This document shows, piece by piece, positions 1 through 11,161 of a DNA stretch of 64,000 bases. Source of the DNA: Puffinus mauretanicus. Its lineage: Eukaryota; Chordata; Aves; Procellariiformes; Procellariidae. Within the stretch, counting starts at the first letter, position 1. Every line of letters begins with the position of its first letter. The stretch covers positions 248,001 to 312,000 of the forward strand of contig JAJKFH010002784.1 in assembly GCA_023333565.1 (NCBI GenBank), written 5' to 3'. A program made the position numbers and the translations under genes. Below the pieces are notes generated by a model, which worked only from the letters and a program-made list of their open reading frames with translations, was not told the DNA's origin and searched no databases.

Positions 1-345
1 GTGAAAGACTGGCTAGAAGAAGCAAAAATGCATGTGCAGCCCTTTCAGATTGTGTTCCTGTTAGTAGGACATAAATGTGACTTAGTGTCACAGCGTGAGG
101 TTACAAGAGAAGAAGCTGAAAAACTGTCATCTGACTGTGGTATGAAATATATAGAAACTTCAGCAAAAGATGCCACGAATGTTGAAGAGTCCTTTACAAT
201 TCTTACACGAGACATCTATGAACTTGTAAAAAAAGGAGAAATCTCAATACAAGATGGATGGGAAGGTGTCAAGAGCGGCTTTGTTCCAAATGTTGTACAT
301 TCGTCAGAAGAAGCCGTAAAGCCCAGAAGACAGTGCATCTGCTGA
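1..345 (+). CDS. RAB39A: RAB39A, last coding exon (partial at the left edge)
   Basis: Rab-family small GTPase acting on late endosomes, phagosomes and autophagy-related traffic (family knowledge). The window opens in frame inside the exon that encodes the C-terminal half, so the first codon (GTG) is an internal Val and not a start. 114 codons remain, matching residues about 104-217 of a 217-residue protein. Visible motifs are the G4 guanine-binding motif in the RAB39 form GHKCDL (nt 67-84), the G5 motif ETSAK (nt 154-168), and a C-terminal CIC, the Cys-X-Cys site for double geranylgeranylation, followed by TGA at 343-345. RAB39B is the close paralogue; the tail reading EEAVKPRRQCIC and the CUL5 neighbour favour RAB39A. 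The G1-G3 motifs lie upstream of the window. Confidence 0.93.
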   Translation: MKDWLEEAKMHVQPFQIVFLLVGHKCDLVSQREVTREEAEKLSSDCGMKYIETSAKDATNVEESFTILTRDIYELVKKGEISIQDGWEGVKSGFVPNVVHSSEEAVKPRRQCIC

Positions 346-3300
346 ATTTGTAGCATGCCAAAGAGCACGTCGGGTGTTCAGAAGATGATGCCAACCTAAA
401 TAACAGAATAATAATTTTGAAACAATATTAGATCATGACATAACTGAATCATAGAACGGTAATTTGTTTTTGTATCCTTCTGTCTAGGTCATAACTTCAT
501 AAAACTTTAAGTGCTTTTTTTCTTTTCAGAGTACAATAACTTTGTGTGGTCTTCAGGAAAAGAAATTATGTATTGCTAAAGGAAGAACTAATCCTGTAGC
601 AAGACACTAAGAAAGCGCAATAATCATTGTGACAACATCCTCTCTTGGGCTTTGTATTTTGAATACTGTTTAAAATCAAGGCTTGCTAGGTGAGGATCAG
701 ATGAGCTCATTACTTTTGTTCATCCTGCCTTTGTTTTGGACAAGAAAATATTATACCCTGTACTTTTTAAATGTGATTCTTCACTCAAGTGCAGGGTTGC
801 TAACGGCTGTTAAAGTTTAGAATGCTGTAGAATTTCATAATAAATATAACCCTAAAGAAAGCAAGCTGAAAGGTTGCTCCAATAGCAAACACTTTTGATA
901 TGACTATGAATACAAGCCTTACTAAAGAAAAAGAATGTTTTAGAAAAGATGATTTATTTGTATACAAAAATGGGGAATAGAAGCAATGAAATTTATTATT
1001 AAATATTTTCTGAATTGCCAATGAAACTAAATGTAACATCACATACGATCCAGCTGTTACTTGACTTGTATACAAAACAAATTTCCCAATCACTGGACTT
1101 ACATTTTGGAGGCCGGATCTTCAGCTGGGTAATTATCATAGCCACACTGATGCCTAGGGAATTATGTTAATTTACACAAACAAATTCCATATTAGCTTTA
1201 AAAAATAAATCTACTTCTAACTAGAAGTAAAAATAAGTTAAAAAGTGCTGCAACCCATGGGGACCCAGGCCTTAAGTTTGAATAGAGCAAGGATTGTTTT
1301 ATTCTCAGCCAGAAAATGTTAAACTGTTGTCTAAAAAATGAAGGTTTTAAAACCAAAACTGTTGTGAATAGTGTTTGGAGAGGAGAGTATTTCTAAAATA
1401 ATGCTTGGCTACAGAGAGCAAAGTTGGAGTACCCCTGTTCTAAGAAAGCAACACATACTAGCTTTTAATAACAATAATAATAGGAGAAATCTGTGATCAT
1501 GTAGCATTTTACTGAGCTTGAGGTCATCTTCCTGCTCCTCTGAATATAACACACACTAGCTTTACGCAAACTATGCCCTATATGTCTAGCACTTAAATAC
1601 CAAATAAGTCTACTTCTATTTTATCGTAGTAGTATAACAAGATGACTTGATCTCCAGAGTTGATAAGCACCTACAATTTTTTTGGGCATATTCATAACTA
1701 CTGAACATCAAGCCAGTTATCTTCATATAAAGGTGTGTTATTTTGTTACAATTCTCCATTTTCAACACCAGGCAACAAGTCTATCTACTCTAACTTTTTT
1801 CTTCAACAAACACATAATTGGTTTTCCCTCAGGTTACTTTTAGGTCCTTTTACAATCCTTTTGTAAATATTCCATAGTATAGAGACAGGTTGGTTGTTTC
1901 CAGTTATTTTATTCATTTAGGGCCACTAAAATTATTGACTTCAAAGGAAACGGAAAGGTTAATTTTTTCAGTAGCCTGAGTCTCACTTGCACTGAGGCAC
2001 AGCTACACTGTCATAGAAGGATACAGAGGCCTTAATATAAACAGGAATCAGCCTTAATTCATTAGCAATTAAAACAGTTAGTTAGTTAGTTAATTCTAGT
2101 CTCAGCATGCCACAAAGTAATTGCTGTGAGCCTGATTCTCTGTTAAACTACATATATTAGTTGTTTCCACCAAATCAATTGTGATTTGAGGGCATTTTAG
2201 GCCCTCTTTACGTAAATGTAAGTGACTACAGATGCCAAAAGGCAGTGCAGAATCAGGCTGTTTGCGTTTGGCACCGATTCCCCTGGGACACTAGGCCCAT
2301 GTTGTGTATCTCAGAAGATCTTCTCTTAGTCGTTTAAGAAGACAGAATGGGCCAATGAATAAATCGGTGGCTGGGGAATAAACAGACCCAAAGTCTACCA
2401 CTGGTTCACTGTGTGTTTCTGAGCAAGACATTTACGTTTTCTGTGCCTCATCTTCTGTATCTCAAAAGTAGAGATGATCGTTCTTCCTCGAATTCACAAA
2501 GACTGCTGAGACCCAATCTGACTGTATGATCTGCAGTCTGGACTCTTTTCTCTGTGTGCTACCTGTTGTAGAGTGTTTAGCACCATGGGATGTGGATACT
2601 GGTTTCTTCTGCCATACCAAAAAAAAAAAAAAAAATTAAAACAGCTTTATAAGTACCAGGTATTGCTCTTACTATGAATCTACATTTCATTACACGTTTC
2701 ATTACTTTCAGATTTAAATCTTTTGTCTTATACTTTTCTTCCTGAATACTCTGGAGCCAATGAGCTTTTCTTTCTCTATGAAAAAAATTGTGTGTGTCGG
2801 GGGGAAAGGGACTGGGAGAAGAGGGTAGTGGAGGGGAGGTATGCACAGAGAAATAAACAATCATCAGAACAGAGCCTTAATGATCTCTGCTGTCAATGTT
2901 GTACATGTAGCGTCACGTTTATTACACTGGGAATAGAGCTTTTAACCAGATTAAGCTGTGTAAGGAACTGGTACTGTCAATGCAACTAGAGAAGTTCACT
3001 GCATTTTAAAGTACTGTGCACATAGTTGTCTTATTTGTAATTCCTAAAAATGTAGATTAACGTGTACATTCAAACATTATCTATCTTGATGATATATTAA
3101 ACCACTACTGTACCTTCTCACTACACACTTGCGGTTAATAGAAATGTCTGATAAATAGATGATGTGCTGAAATACCTCATTTTGTTTTCAGATGCTTTGC
3201 AGTACAGTATATAAGTAACAGCTTGAATAGGCTGTAGAACGGATTATAGGTCAGTGCATGTATATTCTTTTTTTCTCCCAAGGAAGGGCAAATATGACGC

Positions 3301-3600
3301 TTACTATTGATACCAGAATGAAATTTCCAGAAATTACAGAAATTAGAGAAATCTCATTTGGCAGCCAAATTAATAAGTAGAAATTCTTTATTAAGAAAAC
3401 CCCACAACTTTTGCAAATTAAAGTTCGGTAAATCCCAGTTAGGAAAAGGAAAAGCTGTTGAAATAGTAAACAGTTTGTATTTGGATTCATAGGCCTAGCA
3501 AATGAATGGATATGAAGTGTTGTTTTGGAATCCTAAAATGTTTAAATTTTCATTGCTTTTATTTTAAGTTTGATAAAGAAGAATAAAAACTTTCCTCTAC
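346..3600 (+). other. RAB39A: Probable RAB39A 3'UTR and downstream flank
   Basis: There is no convincing coding sequence after the RAB39A stop. AATAAA hexamers occur at 1204, 2358, 2377, 2852 and 3582, so several polyadenylation sites are possible and the true 3' end cannot be chosen from sequence alone. The hexamer at 3582 is the last before a clearly intergenic stretch. A MIR-like relic lies inside this interval. Short ORFs here look like chance open frames. Confidence 0.4.
2371..2512 (+). repeat. MIR-like (CORE-SINE) relic
   Basis: The stretch reads like a decayed MIR body in sense orientation: a 'ctgtgtg...gagcaagacattta' block, then 'ctgtgcctcatcttctgtat', then an 'agagatgat' block, in the order and spacing of the MIR core (known form: tgtgtgacc-ttgggcaagtcactta, then ctgtgcctcagtttcctcatctgta). 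Similarity is judged by eye. MIR relics are known but sparse in birds. A chance resemblance is possible. Confidence 0.45.
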
Positions 3601-6040
3601 TCATTTAAATATTTTACACATGAATTCTTCAGATATTTTGGCTTGCTTATAGTTGCATCTGTCCTGTGTAAGAAGCAGAACCTAGCCGTGCACCCTAGGA
3701 ATCAACCAAGGAAAAAATTTTGAGGTAGCATATGTTCATACTATTCATTTATGCCTTCGGTATGGAATAGACTTGCCAATCTAACTTCAAGCCAGATGAC
3801 TCAATTCCTGGTGACTGTCCTGTGCTCACAGAAAATAATACAGGCTTGACTGAGCACCCAAGTACACTGCAGTTGATCTGTGCCCACAGCCAAACAGCGA
3901 CTGGCACCCAAGCTGCCTCACTTAAAGCAAAGACAGGTGGATGCGCCATGCTCACAGATACATCAGTCTCAGTGTTTCAGCTCCCTTATAGAATACATGC
4001 TTCATTGCCCTCTTTTTACATAATTATCATCCAGGGAGAGAGCTTTTCCCCCAGCTGTGGACCCCAGCACATGACATCAGCTCCTCCAAGCCTCCACCCT
4101 TGTCTTTCGCCCAGAGCTGGCACAGCAATCTCAGCAGCCTTTATTCAGCCTTGGAGAGAAAGAAGGAGGGGTGAGGGTTTGTTTTCTACATGGGCATGGA
4201 ACCATACCACAAACATGCTGGACTGTTTAAGAAATCATTAAGTATCAAAACACAACTGTCAATAGCAAACATTTGCATTGCTCATCTCCCGGTGTCCAAA
4301 GACAATCTTTTAAATAAGTGAATGAAATTAAAAGAGGAATCTGTAAAATATATATCTCTCTAAAAAGCCTAATGAATAGGATTGCACAACAAAATAAACA
4401 GATTCTAAAAAAAAAAGTCCAAGTGTTTGTGAAATGATCCTTTGCTCTAGTACTTAACTGTATGCGGTAGCGCCACAATGCCTAGGTTTCTTAAGGATAA
4501 TGATGGTATCATTAAAACTAGAAGAATTCAACCAAAAATTCATCTGCCTGATCCTCAGAGAAAAAAAAAGACCATATCTCATGAATGCATGTATACTTAT
4601 TTCCCAGCTCATTTCTAGTAGTAATTCGTTTGGGTTTAGTGCTATGTTGCGTGAGGCTCCCTTTTGAAAACCGACTACCTACATATGCTGTCATTTTACT
4701 CAGCAATATTTCTTCCTCTGCGAAGCGAATACAGCTGTGGAAAAGCTGAATTTTACTTTTGAGTATGGCACAATTGTTTATCACGTTTCACTGAAAGGGC
4801 AAATCTGATGAAAGTAATGCGACTGAGATGTGCCAGTTGAGCATAATATAAAGACTATGAAGTTGTACAGGCTCCGGAATACAATTTGCCTTGCATAATA
4901 GTTAATTAGTGGGAGTGTAGCATACGTGCAAAGAAAACTAAGTTGGTTCTACGAACACAAAAATATTTTGCTAAGCAGAACTTCTGACGTGGAAAAGCCG
5001 GCTCTATAGGCACAGGACTCCACAGAGCAATTATTTTTCTTCATAGAGTTGCTGCTCCCACAAGCAACCAGTGGAACAGCAAACACATGGCTAAAATGCT
5101 TCCAGGGAAAGAACTTGATAGCACAAATCCCCCAAAATACAATATTCATGCTGTGGGCTTTTTACTTCTGGGGAGACAGGGAACAGTTGTTCGGCAGCCA
5201 ACACCATCGTAGCACTTGCACGGCATCTCCTCCCGTGACTGCCCATCGCCCACAGAGGTCAGACAGGAATGGGGAGTAGCAGGCTCTTTATGTAGGGGTA
5301 GGTGAATCTTCATTTAAACTCAAATTGAGGAATCCAAAATCCCAATCCCAAGCTGCTAGAATGGATCACCATATTCGAAAGTATTTCATTCACTCATTTC
5401 TCAGAGAAAATCACGTTTTAGGCTAGGCCTGAGCTACTCAGGGGTGGGCACTCAGTGTGTAATCTGCTGAGAGACTACTACTCCGTGGGAGCCGTGCTGT
5501 AAACCAGCTGACACCAACCTTCAGCAGCCTCACAGGCTACAAGGGCAGCCCAAACTAAGAATAACCCTGATTACCTTCACAGGCTGCTAAAGGCCCACCT
5601 TGCAGCTAAAGAGCTTCTAAAGAAATTTAAGAGTAGAAGTAACAAAATGTATGCATTTTAAATAAAATTAATGCTTAGGTAAACAAGCTGAAGTTTCAGC
5701 TATAGTTCAATTACTGTGATTCCTCATTGCTGCGGCTTCAAATCTGCTTGTGTGCAAACTGATTTTTCCTGCTCCATGAAAATTGTGGAGGGACGGACTG
5801 AGCCTCCTGTAGCAATAAACTGAGCCTCCTGTAGCAATAAATTCAGTCACCAGGGAAATAAATGCACAAGATAAGGATGGAAAGGAAGACACAGGTCATT
5901 TCTTCCATCCCTGCACAGCCCCAGGGGAGCAGTGAGACTAACCACTGCCAGAGCCCTTAAGATCCTACAGGAATTTCCATCACTGTTATGGGACTTGCAG
6001 GATGAAGGGAAGTGCCGAAGACTCGGAGTCGGCACAGAGA
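3601..6040. other. Intergenic, RAB39A to CUL5, left part
   Basis: I see no gene, RNA or clear transposon here apart from the tandem duplication listed separately. Base composition is AT-rich with one mildly GC-richer patch near 5.4-5.6 kb. The open frames (for example 3822-4241 on +) lack family resemblance, splice context or codon bias. Confidence 0.5.
5797..5840. repeat. Perfect 2 x 22-bp tandem duplication
   Basis: The unit actgagcctcctgtagcaat-aa occurs twice head to tail (5797-5818 and 5819-5840) without a mismatch, which suggests a recent local duplication. No function is apparent. Confidence 0.85.
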
Positions 6041-6415
6041 TCATAGAATCATAGAACAGTTTGGGTTGGAAGGGACCTTTAAAGGTTACCTAGTCCAAGC
6101 CCCCTGCCATGGGCAGGGACAGAGGGTTGCTCAGAGCCCCATCCAACCTGACCTTGATTGTTTCCAGGGATGGGGCATTTACCACTTCTCTGGGCAACCT
6201 GTGCCAGTGTTTCACCACCCTCATTGTAAAAAATTTCTTCCATATATCTAGTCTAACTCTACCCTCTTTTAGTTTAAAACCATTCCCCCTTGTCCTGTCG
6301 CAACAGGCCCTGCTAAAAAGTTTGCAGCCATCTTTCTTGTAAGCCCCCTTTAAGTCGTGAAAGGCTGCAATAAGGTCTGCCCGGAGCCTTCTCTTCTCCA
6401 GGCTGAACAGAGATG
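6041..6415 (-). mobile_element. CR1 retrotransposon, 5'-truncated 3' end
   Basis: The + strand begins with two copies of the 8-bp terminal repeat (atcatagaatcatagaa) and continues with 'ggttggaagggacc' and 'gtccaagccccctgccatggg', the complement of the CR1 3' end. The element therefore points to the minus strand, with its 3' end at about 6041 and a 5' truncation near 6410-6440. The reverse-transcriptase C-terminal region is decayed and no intact frame remains. Confidence 0.93.
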
Positions 6416-6419
6416 CAGA

Positions 6420-9400
6420 TTATTGACCCCCCAACTCCAGCGGCTCCCTAAGGATCGGGAGGGCTAATCCCTAATTCTGTGGGACAGCTGCCCAAGAGGA
6501 ACTGTAACTATGCCAGCACTACATCTATGTTGCAGGCTTCTTCCTCTTTCACCTTCTCCCCTGCATGGTTTCTTTGCAGGAAGGAACTGCCAGAAGCCGT
6601 ATTTGGCACCAAGGTCTGACAGTGAGCAGGGCGACAGTTTAAAATGTTAGTGGTAGTTGCTAAGTATTAAGGTACTAACACTGAGGGGAGGAATTGTGGA
6701 AAATATTTCAGTCATAATCTTAGTAATAAAAACCTTGCAGGGCTGGCATTGCTCTGCAGCACTTTCGAGAATTGTCCATTTTGGTTAAGTTTTCAATGCC
6801 AAGCAAATAGTTTAGCTATTTAGTCATAATTTATATTACTTTGCTATTTTAAAATAATTACTGCTTATTATTCAGGGGAAAAAGTCTCCTCTGTGTAGAT
6901 CATTTTTCTCATTTCCCTGACATATACCTGGTGTTACATGCATTAAAAGAGCAAGCTATGCCAGGACATAAGTTTTGAAGACTTAAGTCTCAATTCTGGT
7001 CAGTCAGACCATTGAAATTCACAGTAACGCTGTTCATTTTATTGGGATTTTTCTCTGCCCAGTTCTCTGTGGAAAACAGAGTCTGATTCTCAGAGAAACG
7101 TTTAAAACAAAAGAGAGACAAAGCTTACTGAGCACTGAAAACGAGCTGCATATGTGAACAAGTGTCAGAAAAGCAGAACATGGAATTGTAATTTTTCATG
7201 TTGTATCCTCTTTCACTCTACCGTGCTTCGCAGACCAACTATAACTCCCTGAGTACACAGAGTGAATGGAACAGTAAATTTCTAGGTGTTCAGAAAAGGC
7301 TAGGAGAGGAAAAATTAGATCAGATGTAATTCCCCCCCGTGGTTCACTGCAACTCTGTGCCTGGGCATGGAACAATGGCCACACTTTGCCTAATGCATGC
7401 CACGTGCTTCTCCGCGTCCCAGAAGAAGCAAACACCCTCCTGCAAGTTCTGCCTGCAAACGTCGCTCTGCACCACCCCACGTCATCCTCAGTGTAACTCA
7501 GGGCAAAAAGTGCAAAGTTTTCCAGCAAGGAAACTGTGAGGGAATAGCACTGTTGTCTAAAAATACATCAGAGAAGAATAAACATGAGGGAGAGAGAAGT
7601 TATTTAAGCTAAAGGACAATGTTGGCGTAAGAACAAAGAGGTCATCCTGAGATGCACAGGATAGGTGGTTCTGGCGATGCTAAGATACCAAAATCTTAAA
7701 CAACTTTAAGTGAAAGCAACAGTAATCTTTACTCCCACACACAGGCAATTTCTCCAGAACATTATTGTATTAACTGAAAGGGTGACATGAAGCCCGTATA
7801 GTAAGCACCAGAAATAAAAGTGTTTGGTTTCTTGTTGAAATAGAAACAAACATAGAACTTGTTTCATGTGAAAAGTTTGGTCACTGACGGTGTTTCTTTT
7901 TGCAACTACAGGTAGGTGTCCGTGTGTCCTTGCCCTTTTAAAAGGATTGTCTTCAGAGACTCTCATGGCACGGTTTGTGCATAGGGTCATCGTGACTGTC
8001 CACGGCAGTGATAAACGAGGCTTTCACACTGGAGGAAAAAACCCAAGTTTTAGTATCCCTACTGAATATATCTAGTTTGATTGAAGAGGAGTCTACAACT
8101 GACTAATCAACCATCAAATGCTTTTTTCCATCATGGGCTAAGTGAAGATTAGAAGAAACTATGTACGTCTTATTTGTACCATGTGTTTCAGGACATTAGA
8201 ATAGAACATAGCAGCGCATACTTCTCTCTGATGCAACTCATTCAAAGTCAACAGATTTGGAATCAATTCACTCTGAGACATCTAGGTATTAATTTCACTG
8301 ATCATCCAAATCTTAATGAGCTGTTGCTTGCAAATCAGTTTGAACCCATGGACAGCTCTGGGATTAAGTGTCATTCACTTTGTCTTTTACAATCCATGCA
8401 AAGGACATAAAACTGTAGGCCAATGTAGCACTATATACTAATCAATAATTAATATCTTCATTACCATCAGAATTTAGTAATAGTCCATTTGCAACAGAAT
8501 TAAAGCAAATAAAACAAGATTATGTAAACTGTGTACTTTCAAAGCACCCTGAAGTGGTACTAAAATACCGCAAAACCTTGAGGCTCATAGACGTCTTCCC
8601 AGAAAATTAGTGCACAGATCTTTAGAAAAAAATTACAGTCATTATGTAAGCCATGCAAAATGAGATGCACGTTATTTTTAATATCAGTAAAAAGTACCGT
8701 GTCCCAGGCTACTGGGTACCTAAGGATACTTAGAACACACAAGACCATGGAAGGTACTCAGATACTGCTGCATGCTTGTGTACTCTTACATTTTTGTGGC
8801 AACGTTTGGTAGGTTTGCATTAAAAATGCAAATATAGAGAAATCCATCATTTCAAAACATAGCATGTTAAAGCACAGCCCCACTTCATTTAGCTTAAATG
8901 CTGGCTAAGCAAAATTTGCAATTATAACATTCTAATGATTTGCATTGTGATTTTGTACTCTAAGCTTTGCATTGAAGGGAACTGATATTAAGTTCTCTAT
9001 AGTTAATTTTCTGGTTGAATGATGTCTACATTATTTCTCAAAAGCAGTTTAAAAACATCACTGAATTGTGGCATTAATAGCAAGCATATATTAAAAAAAA
9101 TCAATAGATGCAATAGAAATTGAAAAGAACAAAAAATCTCAAGTAATTGGAAATAATCACATTTTAAAAGATTTTGGGGAAAAGAGGATAAATCAGTTCA
9201 TGGAGCAGTGGCTCCCAGAAATGACTGCCTCCGTATCACAGTCTACAGAATATTTGCCTGTATGTCAGCTTCTCTGGTAGTTACATACCTGTAACATAAT
9301 ATGCAGACTGTGGAGGCGGAGTGGCTGGCGCACAAATATGCAATGCACACATTTTACTGACCCTGCTGGAGGCCTCGTAACTTCAGCACTGTTGTAGAAT

Positions 9401-10140
9401 ATATATGCAATATATATATGTATGTAATACAATTTGACATTATGTAATACAATTTGATCTATATTGCATAATTATATACTATACATACAACTGTATAACT
9501 GCATGTGTTATATGTGCAATGAATACTGTATACTTAATCACAATATCTAATAATGGCAAAGAAAAAAATTATAGACTAATTGAAGCATTCAGAAGCTGGA
9601 AACTTTGTCAAAATAGGTAATTATTCAGTACCTCCTTTTTACTTGTCAGTTAAGAGAAGGCCTGAATATGGCTGTCTTAATTTATTAAGCTAATAAGGCT
9701 GGAGGCCATATTTAGTCAGCATTACCAACACTTGCATAGCGTAGATTTGTTGAGTATTTTATTACACCTTTCCTAGCACTTCAGGGTCCCAATGTTCTAT
9801 AATATGAATTTATTTCCAAATCACGTCCCTCGCCCAACGCCCCAGGAAAGGCGACAGGAGCACTGTCGTCCCCCGCGGCTGCTGATGCGGCCGTCCACGC
9901 AGGGGATGTGCTGCAGGCCAGGCTGAACGGAGGGCATCAACGCTCAGGTTTCCTAATCTGCAAGAACAGCTTGCTGAGATTTTCTTCAAGACACATTTTA
10001 GATGAAAGCTAAACTTTTTAATAGAAAAGTAAAATTCCGCTTTCTATAAATAAAACCTGAAAGTTTCCAAATCCCTCCTAAAAGGTATCTAAACCCAAAC
10101 ATTTCTTACTAAATATAAAGCTTGTGAGGTGAAAACAGTT
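6420..10140. other. Intergenic, RAB39A to CUL5, right part
   Basis: No gene is recognised. The stretch is AT-rich, with an AT microsatellite-like patch at 9395-9500 in which 'tatgtaatacaatttga' is repeated in tandem. A short GC-rich patch at 9825-9950 precedes the CUL5 CpG island. Open frames here look random. Confidence 0.5.
9395..9500. repeat. AT-rich simple repeat with internal 17-bp duplication
   Basis: A run of alternating TA/TG dinucleotides (tatatatatgtatg) is followed by two near-adjacent copies of tatgtaatacaatttga. It is low-complexity DNA typical of an unstable AT tract. Confidence 0.7.
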
Positions 10141-10826
10141 TGGCAGGAAGAGTCACCGCTTAGCCGGACATCTGGGCGTAGGGAAGTGACCCGGCTTCGC
10201 GAAATACGGGTTCGTGCCGGTAACCGTGCGGTGCTTTCCCCCTAAGCGCGCCCACCGGCCAGGCGTGCAGGAGGCCGGCGCGGCGCCACCCGCGGCCTCG
10301 GAGGGACGGGAGGGTGAGCCGGGGTGGAGGCCCACGCTCGCCAACCTCCGTCAAGTAAGAAATAGATTTATGTCTCTGCTTACAAACCACGTTATTCAGC
10401 CACGCTGAATTTGCTCCATTGTTTAGGTGGCTCAGCTTCATGGGGGTGTGTCAGGGGCATCGGGAGGGAGAGGGAGGGGGTTTGGGCGGGGGGTGTCTGA
10501 GGCGGGGATCGCCGCGGGGCAGCCAAGGAGAGCAGCCGCGCACAGCCGCCGCCCGCTGGCTGCCCGGCTGCCGCCCCTGTCGAAGGGGCTTCCCGCCAGG
10601 GCCCAGCCCCGCGGAGCTGTGAAGGCAAAGGCCTCCCCGCGACGGGGCGGCCGGGCCACGGCAGGGGCGAGCTCGGCAACGAGCGGGAGCGCGCGGCGGG
10701 ACGGGGCGGCGAGGCTCCCCGAGCGCGGCGCAGCGGCGGCGGCGGGCCGCCAGGGGGCGCTGCTGGCGGAGCCGGCAGCCCGAGCGCCCGCGCTTGGCGG
10801 CGGGGCCGGCTCCTCAGAGCCGCATC

Positions 10827-11060
10827 ATGTGGGCCGGCCCCTTCCATGGAGCCGGGGCTGCTGCCGAGCGCCTCCTGGGCGGACGCCGCCATGAGGCTCT
10901 GAGGGGCGGCTGCGTGCGGAGGACCCAGCCGGTCGCGCTGCGGAGCGCCCCGAGCCTGGCGCCGGCCTCGCCCCCGGGCAGGGGAGCCCAGCGCTGCGGC
11001 CGCTGCTACTGCCGCCGCCGCGGGTCCGGCCGGGCGGGCGGGCGGCCAGGGGCCATGTAA
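10827..11060 (+). promoter_or_regulatory. Upstream ORF ending in a start-stop ATG-TAA
   Basis: A 77-codon frame runs from ATG 10827 (A at -3) to TAA 11058-11060. Its last codon before the stop is itself an ATG (11055-11057) with G at -3, so the same site also reads as a minimal AUG-UAA start-stop element 77 nt upstream of the CUL5 initiator. Such elements can stall or divert scanning ribosomes. A regulatory role is inference. Confidence 0.4.
10846..10902 (+). promoter_or_regulatory. Upstream ORF in the putative CUL5 leader, 18 codons
   Basis: An ATG at 10846 followed by G opens an 18-codon frame that ends at TGA 10900-10902. A second in-frame ATG at 10891 lies in a strong GCCGCC context. Whether it is transcribed depends on where CUL5 transcription starts, which is unknown. 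Confidence 0.4.
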
Positions 11061-11137
11061 AGCGGCAGCGGCCGGGGGGAGCCGAGCCGAGCTCGGGGAG
11101 AGGAGCCGCCGGCCGTGGAGGCCCCGCGGGGGGGATC

Positions 11138-11161
11138 ATGGCGACGTCTAATCTCTTAAAG
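11138..11161 (+). CDS. CUL5: CUL5 coding exon 1 (residues 1-8)
   Basis: Encodes MATSNLLK from ATG 11138 and ends at AAG before the donor gtgagag (11162), phase 0. Initiation context is strong. It is too short to be found by ORF length alone; it is placed by its match to the known cullin-5 N terminus and by splicing in frame to exon 2. Confidence 0.93.

Noticed and set aside
435..455. 'gaatcatagaac' near 446 as a CR1 3' end
   Set aside because: A single match to the terminal 8-mer with no CR1 body beside it; probably chance.
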